This document shows positions 1 through 8,246 of a stretch of DNA of 64,000 nucleotides, piece by piece; positions within the stretch are counted from its first letter, which is position 1; every line of letters starts with the position of its first letter. The notes under the pieces were generated by a model. That model ran no database searches, was not told the DNA's origin, and worked only from the letters and a program-made list of their open reading frames with translations. This DNA comes from Thermoactinospora rubra. Its GTDB lineage: Bacteria; Actinomycetota; Actinomycetes; Streptosporangiales; Streptosporangiaceae. Location of the stretch: the NCBI RefSeq assembly GCF_002093975.1, contig NZ_MSZZ01000023.1, positions 1-64,000 of the forward strand. The letters run 5' to 3'. Made by a program: the position numbers and the translations under genes.

Positions 1-304
1 GGCGGGCCAGCTCGGGGAACTCGGTCCGCATCCGGCGCGAGGAGACGCCCTTGAGGGAGTTGACCAGCTTGGACAGCGCGACCTTGGGCGGGAAGGTCAC
101 CAGCAGATGGACGTGGTTGGCCTCGCCGTTGAACTCGCGCAGCTCGGTTTCGAAGTCGGCGCACACGTCTCGCATGATCTCTTCCATCCGTTCCAGGTGC
201 GCTCCGTTGAACACCTTGTGGCGGAACTTGGTCACGAAAACCAAGTGGGCGTGCAGCACGAAAACGCAGTGTCTGCCGGTCCTGATATCCCCATATTCGG
301 CCAT
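1..304 (-). CDS. tnpA: IS200-type Y1 transposase TnpA, partial (3' end off window)
   Basis: About 101 residues from an ATG at 304 down to the window edge. The protein carries the HUH motif as NHVHLLV (His64 and His66), preceded by HLVFVTKFRHKVF, both typical of single-domain Y1 (HUH) transposases that cut and rejoin single-stranded DNA at hairpin ends. The catalytic tyrosine lies in the C-terminal part that is not in this window, so activity cannot be judged. It is divergent from tnpB with start codons 22 bp apart, so both genes share one short promoter region. Confidence 0.9.
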   Translation of the reverse strand, partial: MAEYGDIRTGRHCVFVLHAHLVFVTKFRHKVFNGAHLERMEEIMRDVCADFETELREFNGEANHVHLLVTFPPKVALSKLVNSLKGVSSRRMRTEFPELAR

Positions 305-326
305 AGGCCAATGGTAAGATCTTGGC

Positions 327-1478
327 GTGCAGCTTCGGTACACCTTCCGCCTCTACCCGACGCCGGGTCAACGCCAAGCACTGGCCAAAGCGTTCGGGTG
401 CGCGCGGGTGGTGTTCAACGACGGGCTGCGACTGCGGCAGGAAGCCCGCGAGCAGGGCTTGCCGTACATCGGCGATGGGGAGTTGGCCAAGCGGGTCATC
501 ACCCAGGCGAAGCAGACACCGGATCGGGCCTGGCTTTCCCAGGTGTCGGCAGTGGTGTTGCAGCAGGCGCTGGCCGACCTGAACGCCGCGTTCCGGAATT
601 TCTTCGCCTCGCTGTCCGGCGCGCGCCGGGGGCCGAAGGTCGGCCCGCCCCGGTTCCGGTCGAAGAAGGACCGGCGGCAGGCGATCCGCTTCACCCGCAA
701 CGCCCGGTTCGCGGTCACGGCGGGCGGCAAGCTGCGGCTGCCGAAGATCGGGGACGTGCCGGTGCGGTGGTCGCGCCGCCTGCCCGCCGAGCCGTCCAGC
801 GTGACGGTGATCCTGGACGCCTCGGGGCGGTATTTCGCGTCGTTCGTGGTCGAGGTGGGCGCCGAGCCGCTGCCTGAGGCGGTGTCGGAGGAGGGTATCG
901 ACCTGGGCCTGTCGCACTTCGCGGTGCTGTCGGACGGCCGGAAGATCGACAACCCGCGGTTTCTGCGGCGGGCCGAACGCCGGCTGCGCAAGGCGCAACA
1001 GGCCCTCAGCAGGAAGGCGAAGGGGTCGGCCAACCGGGCCAAGGCCAAGGCGAAACTCGCCAAGGCGCACGCGAAGGTGGCCGACGCGCGCCGGGACTGG
1101 GCACACAAGCTCTCCACGAGCATCATCCGCGACAACCAAGCGGTGTATGTGGAGAACCTTGCCGTGTCCGGGCTGGGGCGCACCCGGCTGGCCAAGAGCG
1201 TGCACGACGCCGGATGGTCGCAGCTCGTCGCCATGCTGGAGTACAAGGCGCGACGGTACGGCCGCACCTTCGCCAAGATCGACCGCTGGTTTCCGTCCTC
1301 GAAGCTGTGTTCGTCGTGCGGAACGATGGCCGTGGCCATGCCGCTGAATGTCCGGTCGTGGGAGTGCCCGTGCGGCGCACGCCACGACCGGGACGTCAAC
1401 GCCGCGATCAACATCCTCGCCGCCGGACGGGCGGAGAGGCTAAACGCCTGTGGAGGGACCGTAAGACCCGCCGCTTAG
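327..1478 (+). CDS. tnpB: TnpB, RNA-guided nuclease of IS605 element
   Basis: 383 residues from a GTG start. The N-terminal helix-turn-helix-like segment (LRYTFRLYPTPGQRQ) is followed by a split RuvC domain: Asp in GIDLGLSHFAVLSDG (about residue 192), Glu in VYVENLAVSGL (about 275), a CSSCG...CPCG zinc knuckle (about 327-350), and the last Asp in HDRDVNAAINIL (about 357). All RuvC carboxylates and four zinc Cys are present and there is no frameshift, so the enzyme looks intact. TnpB proteins use an omega RNA made from the element's right end to cut the empty donor site, which favours retention of the transposon. The 3' end of this gene should overlap that RNA. Confidence 0.93.
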   Translation: MQLRYTFRLYPTPGQRQALAKAFGCARVVFNDGLRLRQEAREQGLPYIGDGELAKRVITQAKQTPDRAWLSQVSAVVLQQALADLNAAFRNFFASLSGARRGPKVGPPRFRSKKDRRQAIRFTRNARFAVTAGGKLRLPKIGDVPVRWSRRLPAEPSSVTVILDASGRYFASFVVEVGAEPLPEAVSEEGIDLGLSHFAVLSDGRKIDNPRFLRRAERRLRKAQQALSRKAKGSANRAKAKAKLAKAHAKVADARRDWAHKLSTSIIRDNQAVYVENLAVSGLGRTRLAKSVHDAGWSQLVAMLEYKARRYGRTFAKIDRWFPSSKLCSSCGTMAVAMPLNVRSWECPCGARHDRDVNAAINILAAGRAERLNACGGTVRPAA

Positions 1479-1590
1479 CGGAGGGCAGGACCCAGCGAAA
1501 CAGGAAGCCGCAGAAGTGCCGCACGCGCGGCACAGGCTGAATCCCCGGCATTCATGCCGGGGAGCACGTCAAGGGCACGACCTTCCGGAC
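1430..1590 (+). ncRNA. Candidate omega RNA (reRNA) with right-end hairpin
   Basis: In IS605 elements the TnpB guide RNA spans the 3' end of tnpB and the transposon right end, and its guide is the flanking DNA. Here the stretch after the tnpB stop codon holds a perfect hairpin, CCCCGGCA-TTCA-TGCCGGGG (1543-1562), followed by AGCACGTCAA. If the element ends at about 1572, the guide would begin at about 1573. The 5' end of the RNA is not visible from sequence and the coordinates are approximate. Position and hairpin are seen; RNA function is inferred from the family. Confidence 0.55.
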
Positions 1591-1632
1591 GAGGAGTTCA
1601 GCCCGGACGTGGTGTTCGGGCGGGTGGAATGA
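1573..1632 (+). pseudogene. C-terminal remnant of a gene interrupted by the IS element
   Basis: Directly after the inferred right end, one frame reads GHDLPDEEFSPDVVFGRVE and then TGA at 1630-1632. The segment is acidic, has coding-like composition, and is followed immediately by a strong terminator, as expected for the end of a real gene. I do not recognise the family from 19 residues. The rest of the gene, if it exists, would lie left of the transposon, outside this window. It could instead be chance. Confidence 0.45.
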
Positions 1633-1633
1633 C

Positions 1634-1661
1634 GGAAGGGCCCTCGGCCGAGGGCCCTTCC
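1634..1661. terminator. Bidirectional intrinsic terminator between remnant gene and MFS gene
   Basis: A perfect 28-bp palindrome with arms GGAAGGGCCCTCGG and CCGAGGGCCCTTCC lies 2 bp after the stop of the interrupted gene and 11 bp before the 3' end of the convergent MFS gene. It can serve both transcripts. Confidence 0.75.
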
Positions 1662-1672
1662 ACGAAACGTGA

Positions 1673-3079
1673 TCAGACGGTCTCGAGGACCTTCTCCGTC
1701 TCCACGACCGGGGGAGCCTTGCGGACCCGCAGGCCGGTCGCCGAGATCGCCAGGCCTGCGATGCCCAGGACGAGCGAGACCACGACCGCCGCACGCAGCG
1801 CCTCGATGCTCAGCCCGCCCGTGGACTGGGAGGTGAGCACCGCGGTGACCGCGGCGAGCACGACCGCGCCGCCCACCTGGCCGGAGGTGTTGAGCAGGCC
1901 GGAGGCCAGGCCCTGCTCGTCGTCCTTGACCCCGTTGGTGGCCTGGATGTTGAGGGCCGGGAAGGACAGGGCGAAGGCGACGCCGAGCAGGAGCATGCCG
2001 GGCAGTACCTGGAAGGCCACGCTGGGGTCGCCGTCGATGCCCAGGAAGATCGTGTAGCCGCCAGCGAGCGCGGCCGAGCCCACCACGATCAGCTTGCCGG
2101 TGCCGAACCGGTCGGCGAAGTCGCCCATCTTGGTCGAGGTGATCGCGACCAGCAGTCCGGCGGGCAGGAAGGCCAGCGCGGTCTGCAGGGCCGACCAGTG
2201 CAGCAGGTTCTGGAAGTACTGCATCATCACGAACTGGAAGCCCACGTACGAGCCGAAGAGGATGACCAGCCCGACGTTGGCGCGGACGATGGGCGCCGAG
2301 CGCAGGATGCCCAGGCGGACCAGCGGGTGCTTCAGCCGCTGCTCCACGAACACGAACAAGGCCAGCAGCGCCGCCGTCACGGCGAGCGAGCCGATCGTGC
2401 GGAAGGAGCCCCAGCCGACCTCCGGCGCCTGGACGACGGTGAAGACCAGCAGCAGCATGGAGGCGGTGATCAGGACGGCGCCGAGGATGTCGTGGCCGCC
2501 CGCGGCACGCTCCTCCGCGCCGCGGTCGAGCACCTTCAGCGCGGCGACCAGCGCGATGATCGCGACGGGCACCGGCATCAGGAACGTCCACCGCCAGCCG
2601 AGCTCGGTGAGGAAACCGGAGAGCACCAGGCCGAGGGAGAACCCGCTGGCGCCGGAGGCGGTGAAGATGCTCAGCGCCTTGTTGCGCACCGGACCCTCGG
2701 GGAACGTGGTCGTGATGATCGACAAAGCGGCCGGGGCGGTGAACGCGGCGCTCACGCCCTTGACGAACCGCGCCGCGATCAGCAGGGCGCCGTTGTCCAC
2801 GATGCCGCCGAGCAGCGAGGCCACCGCGAACACGCCCAGCGCCACCAGGAACACCCTCCGGCGCCCCAGCAGGTCGGCGGTCCGGCCCCCGAGCAGCAGC
2901 AGACCGCCGTACCCCAGCACGTATCCGCTCACCACCCACTGCAGCGACGAGGTGGAAAGCCCAAGGTCGGCCTGGATGGAGGGAAGGGCCACACCGACCA
3001 TCGAGACATCAAGCGCGTCAAGGAAGATCACTGCGCAGAGCACGGCGAGCGCGCCCCACCGAAATGAGGAAGAGGACAT
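1673..3079 (-). CDS. MFS drug exporter, DHA2/EmrB-QacA type (14 TM)
   Basis: 468 residues from ATG 3079 (MSSSSFRWGALAV). An upstream in-frame ATG at 3106 would put the start inside the operator region, so I prefer the internal one. The first helix (ALAVLCAVIFLDALDVSMVGVALP) has the D-x-S/T signature of DHA2 exporters. Motif A is seen as GGRTADLLGRRRVF after helix 2, and a motif-C-like SGASGFSLGLVLSG lies in helix 5. The length fits a 14-helix proton-coupled antiporter that expels small hydrophobic or cationic compounds. It is divergent from a MarR regulator with repeated operator-like motifs between them, so it is probably repressed by that protein and induced by a substrate. The real substrate is unknown. 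Confidence 0.9.
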   Translation of the reverse strand: MSSSSFRWGALAVLCAVIFLDALDVSMVGVALPSIQADLGLSTSSLQWVVSGYVLGYGGLLLLGGRTADLLGRRRVFLVALGVFAVASLLGGIVDNGALLIAARFVKGVSAAFTAPAALSIITTTFPEGPVRNKALSIFTASGASGFSLGLVLSGFLTELGWRWTFLMPVPVAIIALVAALKVLDRGAEERAAGGHDILGAVLITASMLLLVFTVVQAPEVGWGSFRTIGSLAVTAALLALFVFVEQRLKHPLVRLGILRSAPIVRANVGLVILFGSYVGFQFVMMQYFQNLLHWSALQTALAFLPAGLLVAITSTKMGDFADRFGTGKLIVVGSAALAGGYTIFLGIDGDPSVAFQVLPGMLLLGVAFALSFPALNIQATNGVKDDEQGLASGLLNTSGQVGGAVVLAAVTAVLTSQSTGGLSIEALRAAVVVSLVLGIAGLAISATGLRVRKAPPVVETEKVLETV

Positions 3080-3094
3080 GGGCCCCAACATTAC

Positions 3095-3136
3095 ATGCAT
3101 CCGCATCTAATGCAACAGCATTTAATTCCGTTGCAT
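3095..3136. promoter_or_regulatory. Repeated MarR operator-like sites between MFS and marR
   Basis: Two copies of ATGC-N4-GCAT occur at 3095-3106 and 3110-3121, and a larger inverted repeat ATGCAAC / GTTGCAT at 3110-3116 and 3130-3136 overlaps the second. They fill the short gap between the divergent MFS and MarR genes. The region is AT-rich compared with its surroundings and should hold both promoters. Binding by the adjacent MarR protein is inferred. Confidence 0.6.
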
Positions 3137-3166
3137 GGGATTTCGCGGCATGGTAACCTCCGCGTC

Positions 3167-3547
3167 ATGGACACCGACCCGGTCCTGGACACCTGGCACT
3201 ACGTGCTCGCCAAATACGCCAAGGCGATGTGCGCGCTGGAGCGTGAGCTGGGCGACAAGCACGACCTGGGGCCCAGCGAGTTCGAGGTGCTCGACCGCAT
3301 GGTCAACCACGACTCCAAGCTGCGTGTCCAGGTCCTCTGCGGCGAGGTCCACCTCAGCCAGAGCGCCCTGTCGCGGGTCATCGCGCGCCTGGAGAAGGCC
3401 GGGCTGGTCGAGCGCGGCGTCTGCCCCGACGACCGCCGCGGCGTCTTCGTCCACATCACCGACAAGGGCCGCGCCCTCCACGCCGAGGCCCTGCCCACCC
3501 ACCGCGCCGTCCTCGCCGAGATCTTCTCCGACTCCCTCGTTTCCTGA
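3167..3547 (+). CDS. MarR-family transcriptional regulator
   Basis: 126 residues from ATG 3167. A winged helix-turn-helix is visible from about residue 30 to 100: PSEFEVLDRMVNH, then LCGEVHLSQSALSRVIARLEKAGLVER as the recognition helix region, and the wing with the MarR DDRRGVFVHITDKG motif. Helices at both ends would form the dimer interface. It is divergent from the MFS exporter and probably represses both that gene and itself through the ATGC-N4-GCAT sites between them. The ligand is unknown. Confidence 0.9.
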   Translation: MDTDPVLDTWHYVLAKYAKAMCALERELGDKHDLGPSEFEVLDRMVNHDSKLRVQVLCGEVHLSQSALSRVIARLEKAGLVERGVCPDDRRGVFVHITDKGRALHAEALPTHRAVLAEIFSDSLVS

Positions 3548-3581
3548 CCCGGTACGGCAGGGCCGCGGCTACGATCCCCTC

Positions 3582-4178
3582 GTGAGCGCCTTGCCGCTAT
3601 GGGCGACCGACCCTTACTCCCTGCTGCTGGCCCAGGAGCAATACGACGCCCTGCCAGAAGAGGTCCGCAGATCCATCGAGGTCCTCGACGGCGTCGTGGT
3701 GCTCTGCCGTAGCGGCATCCGCAGGCACGACCAGGTCAGGCGCCGGCTGGCGAACCTCATCGAGGCGGCGCTGCCCGAGGATTCGTGCCTCGAGGTCGTC
3801 GCCGGCCACGAGATGCACTTCAGCAAGCGGCGCTTCGACGACGGCCGGCTCTCCTTCAGGCGTCCCGACGTGGCCGTCCATCGCCGCCTGGACCGCCACA
3901 GCAAGCTCACCGCCGCCGACGTCGTCATGGTCGCCGAGATCGTCCCTCCGGGCTTCCAGTACGTCGCCCCCGTCGACAAGAAGGCCGAGTACGCCTACGA
4001 GGGCATCCCGCTCTACCTCATCGTCTACCTGGACGACGATCTTTTCGTCGACATCGTCCAGGAGTATCGGCTCGACTGGGCAAGCCGGTCCTACCGCCTG
4101 GCCGAGACGCACCGCAAGGAGCTGGTGCTCGACCAGCCCTTGCCCGTGACGATCCCGTTCAAGGACCTGGACGGCTAG
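3582..4178 (+). CDS. Uma2-family (DUF820) PD-(D/E)XK nuclease-like protein
   Basis: 198 residues from GTG 3582. Uma2 hallmarks are present: RRPDVAVH (Asp), VMVAEIVPPG (Glu), and the C-terminal pattern DKKAEYAYEGIPLYLIV with Lys and Tyr in the restriction-endonuclease-like core. This family is heavily expanded in actinobacteria and cyanobacteria and its biological target is not established. The gene is convergent with deoA, overlapping it by 4 bp. Fold assignment is firm; a cellular role would be guesswork. Confidence 0.85.
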   Translation: MSALPLWATDPYSLLLAQEQYDALPEEVRRSIEVLDGVVVLCRSGIRRHDQVRRRLANLIEAALPEDSCLEVVAGHEMHFSKRRFDDGRLSFRRPDVAVHRRLDRHSKLTAADVVMVAEIVPPGFQYVAPVDKKAEYAYEGIPLYLIVYLDDDLFVDIVQEYRLDWASRSYRLAETHRKELVLDQPLPVTIPFKDLDG

Positions 4179-5446
4179 CCGATCCGCTCGATCACCAGCG
4201 GCAGCTGCTCCGCCGCCGCCGGCCCGATCTCGTAACCGCCCTCCAGCGCCGCCAGCGCCCGCTCGAAGCGGCTCGTCTCGTCGGCGTGCAGCGTCATCAG
4301 CGGCTGTCCTGCCCGCACGAGGTCGCCCGGCTTCGCGTGCAGCGTGATGCCCGCCCCGAAGGACACCGGGTCCTCCTTCCGCGTACGGCCCGCGCCCAGC
4401 CGCCAGGCGGCCAGGCCCACCGCGTAGGCGTCGAGCCTGGCCAGCACGCCCGACTCCGGCGCCTCGACGGTCATGGTCTCCGCGGCCCTCGGCAGCAGCG
4501 CGTCCGGGTCGCCGCCCTGGGCGCGGATCATGCGGCGCCACGAGTCCATCGCCGAGCCGTCCTTGAGCGCGTCCGCCGGGTCCTTCCCCGAGACCCCGGC
4601 CGTCTCCAGCATCTCCCGCGCCAGCCGTACCGTCAGCTCGACCACGTCGGACGGGCCGCCGCCGGCGAGGACCTCGACCGCCTCCTCGACCTCCAGGGCG
4701 TTGCCCACGGCCCTGCCCAGCGGCCGGTCCATGGCGGTCAGCAGCGCGACCGTGCGCACGCCCGCGTCGGTGCCGAGCTCCACCATGGTCGAGGCCAGCT
4801 CGCGGGCCCTGTCGACGGACTTCATGAACGCGCCGGAGCCCACCTTGACGTCCAGCACCAGCGTGCCGGTGCCCTCGGCGATCTTCTTGGACATGATCGA
4901 CGAGGCGATCAGCGGGATCGACTCGACCGTGCCGGTGACGTCGCGCAGCGCGTACAGCTTGCGGTCGGCGGGCGCCAGGCCCGAGCCCGCGGCGCAGATG
5001 ACCGCCCCGGCCTCCCGCAGCACGCCCAGCATCTCCTCGTTCGACAGCGAGGCCCGCCAGCCGGGGATGGACTCCAGCTTGTCCAGCGTGCCGCCGGTGT
5101 GGCCGAGGCCGCGGCCGGACAGCTGCGGCACGTACGCCCCGCACGCCGCCACCAGCGGCGCCAGCGGCAGCGTGATCTTGTCGCCCACGCCGCCCGTGGA
5201 GTGCTTGTCCGCGGTGGGCCGGTCGAGCATCGACCAGTCCATGCGCTCGCCCGAGCGGATCATCGCCTGCGTCCAGTCGGCGATCTCCCGCCGGGTCATG
5301 CCGTTGAGCAGGATCGCCATGGCCAGCGCCGACATCTGCTCGTCGGCGACCCGGCCGCCGGTGTAGGCGTCGATCACCCAGTCGATCTGCTCGGTGGACA
5401 GCTCGCCGCCGTCGCGCTTGCGGACGATGACCTCGATGACGTCCAT
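4175..5446 (-). CDS. deoA: Thymidine phosphorylase
   Basis: 423 residues, the usual length for pyrimidine nucleoside phosphorylases. It cleaves thymidine and deoxyuridine with phosphate to the base and deoxyribose-1-phosphate. Family signatures are clear: the phosphate-binding KHSTGGVGDK near residue 81, and SGRGLGHTGGTLDKLESIPG. The C-terminal alpha/beta domain (ARLDAYAVGLAAWRLGAGR...GDLVRAGQPLMTLH) is also complete. It is the last gene of the nucleoside uptake operon, directly after cdd, so imported pyrimidine nucleosides can be deaminated and then phosphorolysed. Confidence 0.95.
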   Translation of the reverse strand: MDVIEVIVRKRDGGELSTEQIDWVIDAYTGGRVADEQMSALAMAILLNGMTRREIADWTQAMIRSGERMDWSMLDRPTADKHSTGGVGDKITLPLAPLVAACGAYVPQLSGRGLGHTGGTLDKLESIPGWRASLSNEEMLGVLREAGAVICAAGSGLAPADRKLYALRDVTGTVESIPLIASSIMSKKIAEGTGTLVLDVKVGSGAFMKSVDRARELASTMVELGTDAGVRTVALLTAMDRPLGRAVGNALEVEEAVEVLAGGGPSDVVELTVRLAREMLETAGVSGKDPADALKDGSAMDSWRRMIRAQGGDPDALLPRAAETMTVEAPESGVLARLDAYAVGLAAWRLGAGRTRKEDPVSFGAGITLHAKPGDLVRAGQPLMTLHADETSRFERALAALEGGYEIGPAAAEQLPLVIERIG

Positions 5447-5842
5447 CTAGCTCCCCCGGTTCAGGTCGTCGGGCCCGAAGGCGTACGGCAGGACCTCGGC
5501 CATGCGCCGCGGCCCGTCGGGCGTGTCCACCAGCAGCTCGGTACCGCCGAACTCGTACAGCAGCTGCCGGCACCGCCCGCACGGCATCAGCAGGTTCCCG
5601 GCGCCGTCGCAGCAGGTGAAGGCGACCAGCCGGCCGCCGCCGGAGGCCTGCAACGCCGAGACCAGGCCGCACTCCGCGCACAGCGACAGGCCGTAGGAGG
5701 CGTTCTCGACGTTGCAGCCGGTGACGATCCTGCCGTCGTCGACCAGGGCGGCGGCGCCGACCGGGAACCGCGAGTAGGGGGCGTAGGCGTTGCGCATCAC
5801 CTCACGCGCCGCCTCGCGCAATTCTTCCCAAGGGATGGTCAC
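5447..5842 (-). CDS. cdd: Cytidine deaminase (tetrameric type)
   Basis: 131 residues. It converts cytidine and deoxycytidine to uridine and deoxyuridine using one zinc ion. The zinc site is that of the short tetrameric form: Cys-Ala-Glu in GLSLCAECGLV and the two further Cys in MPCGRCRQLLYEF; the Glu of CAE is the proton shuttle. The GTG start at 5842 overlaps the stop of the upstream permease in a GTGA arrangement, indicating translational coupling. Position between permease and deoA gives the order import, deamination, phosphorolysis. Confidence 0.95.
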   Translation of the reverse strand: MTIPWEELREAAREVMRNAYAPYSRFPVGAAALVDDGRIVTGCNVENASYGLSLCAECGLVSALQASGGGRLVAFTCCDGAGNLLMPCGRCRQLLYEFGGTELLVDTPDGPRRMAEVLPYAFGPDDLNRGS

Positions 5843-7104
5843 GATCCTTGTCCTCGGCGGTACGGCAGGCCGTCGGCGGCGGGCATGCGCAGCCGTTGCG
5901 AGGCCAGGGCGAGCACGAGCAGGGTGACGATGTGCGGCGTGGCGGTGGTGAACTGCTCGGGCACGCTGTCGGTCTGCCAGTAGATCAGGAAGACCAGGAC
6001 GGCGATGACCCCGGTCACCAGCGCCGCCCTGCTCCGGCCGCGCCCGAGCAGCAGGTAGACCGCCGCCCCGGCCAGCAGCAGCGCCATCGTGAACAGCAGC
6101 GCGTGCACCGAGGCGCCGCCCTGGCGCAGCTGCAGGGAGTCGGTGTAGCCGAACAGCAGCGCGCCGCCCGCCAGCGGGGTCGGCCGGTAGTTGCCGAAGA
6201 TGAGGGTGGCCAGGCCGATGAAGCCGCGCCCGCCGGTCTGCCCCTCCCGGTAGATGCCGGCCGCCACCAGCGACAGGAACGCGCCGCCCAGCCCCGCCAG
6301 CAGGCCGGAGACGATCACGGCGACGTACTTGTGGAAGTAGACGTTGACGCCCAGCGACTCGGCCGCCACCGGCCGCTCGCCGCAGGCGCGCAGCCGCAGG
6401 CCGAAGGCGGTCTTCCAGAGGATCCAGTACGTCAGCGGCACCAGCAGGATGGCGACGATCGTGAAGTAGGAGACGTTCTGGGTCAGGCCGCGCAGCACCC
6501 CGGCCAGGTCGGACAGGAAGAACCAGTGCGTCTGCTCCAGCGCGCGCAGCGGCTCGCCGACGCCCGGGACGCTGAAGGTGCCCATCGACGGCACGCGCGG
6601 CGACTGGGTGTCGCCGCCGCCGCGCATGTCGGCGAAGACCGCCGAGGACAGGAACTTCGTCGCGCCCAGGCCGAGGATGTTGATCGCGACGCCGGACACG
6701 ATGTGGTCGACGCCGAAGCCGACCGTGGCGATGGCGTGCAGCAGGCCGCCGGCCGCGCCGCCCAGCGCGCCCGCGACGACGCCGACCCAGGGGTTGCCGC
6801 TGACCAGGGCGCCCCACGCGCCGAACCAGGTCCCGAGGATCATCATGCCCTCGAGGCCGATGTTGACCACGCCGGACCGCTCCGACCACAGGCCGCCCAG
6901 TCCGGCCAGGCCGATCGGTACGGCCAGCGCCAGCGCGGCGGCCATCGTGCCGCCGGAGGTGATGTCGTCGGCGCCGCTGACCACGCGGGTGACCGACAGC
7001 AGGAACAGCAGGCCGAACAGGCCCAGCACGAGCACCCGCCAGGTCACGCGGAAGCGGCGGGGGGCCGCCACCGGGGCGGCGGGCGCCTGCGTGGTGACCG
7101 TCAT
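5839..7104 (-). CDS. Nucleoside ABC transporter, inner-membrane permease 2
   Basis: 421 residues from ATG 7104, overlapping the previous permease gene by 4 bp. It is a BPD_transp_2-type permease (LivM/RbsC fold): after a leader of about 25 residues it has about ten hydrophobic segments, with the family pattern GLWSERSGVVNIGLEGMMILG near residue 75 and a GGRGFIGLATLIFGNYRPTPL motif. This pairing with a second permease, one two-domain ATPase and a BMP lipoprotein is the NupABC / PnrA nucleoside importer type. Confidence 0.93.
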   Translation of the reverse strand: MTVTTQAPAAPVAAPRRFRVTWRVLVLGLFGLLFLLSVTRVVSGADDITSGGTMAAALALAVPIGLAGLGGLWSERSGVVNIGLEGMMILGTWFGAWGALVSGNPWVGVVAGALGGAAGGLLHAIATVGFGVDHIVSGVAINILGLGATKFLSSAVFADMRGGGDTQSPRVPSMGTFSVPGVGEPLRALEQTHWFFLSDLAGVLRGLTQNVSYFTIVAILLVPLTYWILWKTAFGLRLRACGERPVAAESLGVNVYFHKYVAVIVSGLLAGLGGAFLSLVAAGIYREGQTGGRGFIGLATLIFGNYRPTPLAGGALLFGYTDSLQLRQGGASVHALLFTMALLLAGAAVYLLLGRGRSRAALVTGVIAVLVFLIYWQTDSVPEQFTTATPHIVTLLVLALASQRLRMPAADGLPYRRGQGS

Positions 7105-8246
7105 GCCTTGGCCCCTTCCACTGCGGCCGGAGCGGCCAGTTCCCTGCTGACCTTGCGCTGCTCCGCGGCGATCCGGTAGCGGTGCGCCAGCTCGTAGCCG
7201 ATGACCACGGACAGCACGATCACGCCCTGCATGATCTGCACGATCTCGGGCGGGACCTCCTGCAGGTCGAGGATGGTGGCCGAGTTGTCCAGGAAGCCCC
7301 ACAGCAGCGCGCCGATGGCCACGCCGATGGGGTTGTTGCGGCCCAGCAGGGCGATGGCGATGCCGTTGAAGCCCAGTCCGGCCGGGAAGTCGAGGCTGTA
7401 GGAGTAGGAGGCCCCCAGCAGCTGCGGCATGCCCGCGAGCCCGGCCACCGCGCCGGAGATGACCATGGCGATCACGACCATGCGCTTGACGTTGACGCCG
7501 CTGGCGATGGCGGCCTCCCGGTTGGCGCCGGTGGTGCGCAGATCGAAGCCGAACCGCGTGCGGTTGAGCAGCACGTGGAAGCCGATACCGAGCGCGATCG
7601 CCAGGAAGATCAGGCCGAAGACCTTGGCCTGCGTGCCGGGGACGAGCGCCACGCCCGGAACCCACGAGTCCTCGGGGATCGGCCGGGTGCCGATGTTGTT
7701 GTCGCGCCGCACGCCGACGACGTTGACGAGCAGGTAGGCCACGATGCTGCTGGCGATGGTGTTCAGCATGATCGTGGAGATGACCTCGCTGACGCCCCGC
7801 GTGGCCTTCAGGATGCCCGCGATGGCCGCCCATGCCGCGCCGACCGCCATCGCCACGACGATGACGAGCACGGTGAGCGCGAAGCCGGGCAGGACGGCCG
7901 AGCCGCCCACGGCCGCCGCCAGGATGGCCGCGAGCCGGTACTGGCCGTCGACGCCGATGTTGAAGAGGTTCATGCGGAAGCCGAGCGCCACCGCGATGGC
8001 CGAGATGTAGTACATGGTCGCGCTGTTGAGCGTCAGGACCATGGTGCGGGGCTGCGTGCCGTACTCGACCATGGTGGTCAGCGTCTCCACCGGCGGGTTG
8101 CCGGTGACCAGCAGCACCAGCGCGGTCACCAGGCCCGCGAAGACGACGGCCGCGACCGGGGCGGCCAGGGCCAGCCAGCCGGTCAGCGGAATGCGGCCCA
8201 GCAGCCGGTTGAGGAAGGTGTCCTTCGGGCCGGTGGTCGTGGTCAT
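7101..8246 (-). CDS. Nucleoside ABC transporter, inner-membrane permease 1
   Basis: 381 residues, the partner of permease 2. It has a similar BPD_transp_2 core: FRMNLFNIGVDGQYRLAAILAA is the counterpart of the NIGLEGMM motif of the partner, followed by about eight further hydrophobic helices and LDFPAGLGFNGIAIALLGRNNPIG. ATG 8246 overlaps the ATPase stop by 4 bp, so the whole transporter is probably translated as a coupled block. Confidence 0.93.
   Translation of the reverse strand: MTTTTGPKDTFLNRLLGRIPLTGWLALAAPVAAVVFAGLVTALVLLVTGNPPVETLTTMVEYGTQPRTMVLTLNSATMYYISAIAVALGFRMNLFNIGVDGQYRLAAILAAAVGGSAVLPGFALTVLVIVVAMAVGAAWAAIAGILKATRGVSEVISTIMLNTIASSIVAYLLVNVVGVRRDNNIGTRPIPEDSWVPGVALVPGTQAKVFGLIFLAIALGIGFHVLLNRTRFGFDLRTTGANREAAIASGVNVKRMVVIAMVISGAVAGLAGMPQLLGASYSYSLDFPAGLGFNGIAIALLGRNNPIGVAIGALLWGFLDNSATILDLQEVPPEIVQIMQGVIVLSVVIGYELAHRYRIAAEQRKVSRELAAPAAVEGAKA

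Larger units (their letters stand above)
1..1572. mobile_element. IS200/IS605-family insertion sequence (left end outside window)
   Basis: Divergent tnpA (minus) and tnpB (plus) separated by only 22 bp, followed by a subterminal hairpin and a GTCAA-type right end, is the classic IS605 layout. The right boundary is inferred at about 1572, just after the hairpin at 1543-1562 and the motif GAGCACGTCAA. The left end lies beyond base 1 because tnpA is cut by the window edge. Elements of this family move as single strands and leave no target duplication. The sequence after the right end continues in frame as the tail of another gene, so the element appears to have landed in or near a coding region. 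Confidence 0.85.

Noticed and set aside
107-877. A long frame across tnpA and tnpB on the plus strand
   Set aside because: It is a high-GC shadow; the HUH and RuvC motifs define the real genes in other frames.
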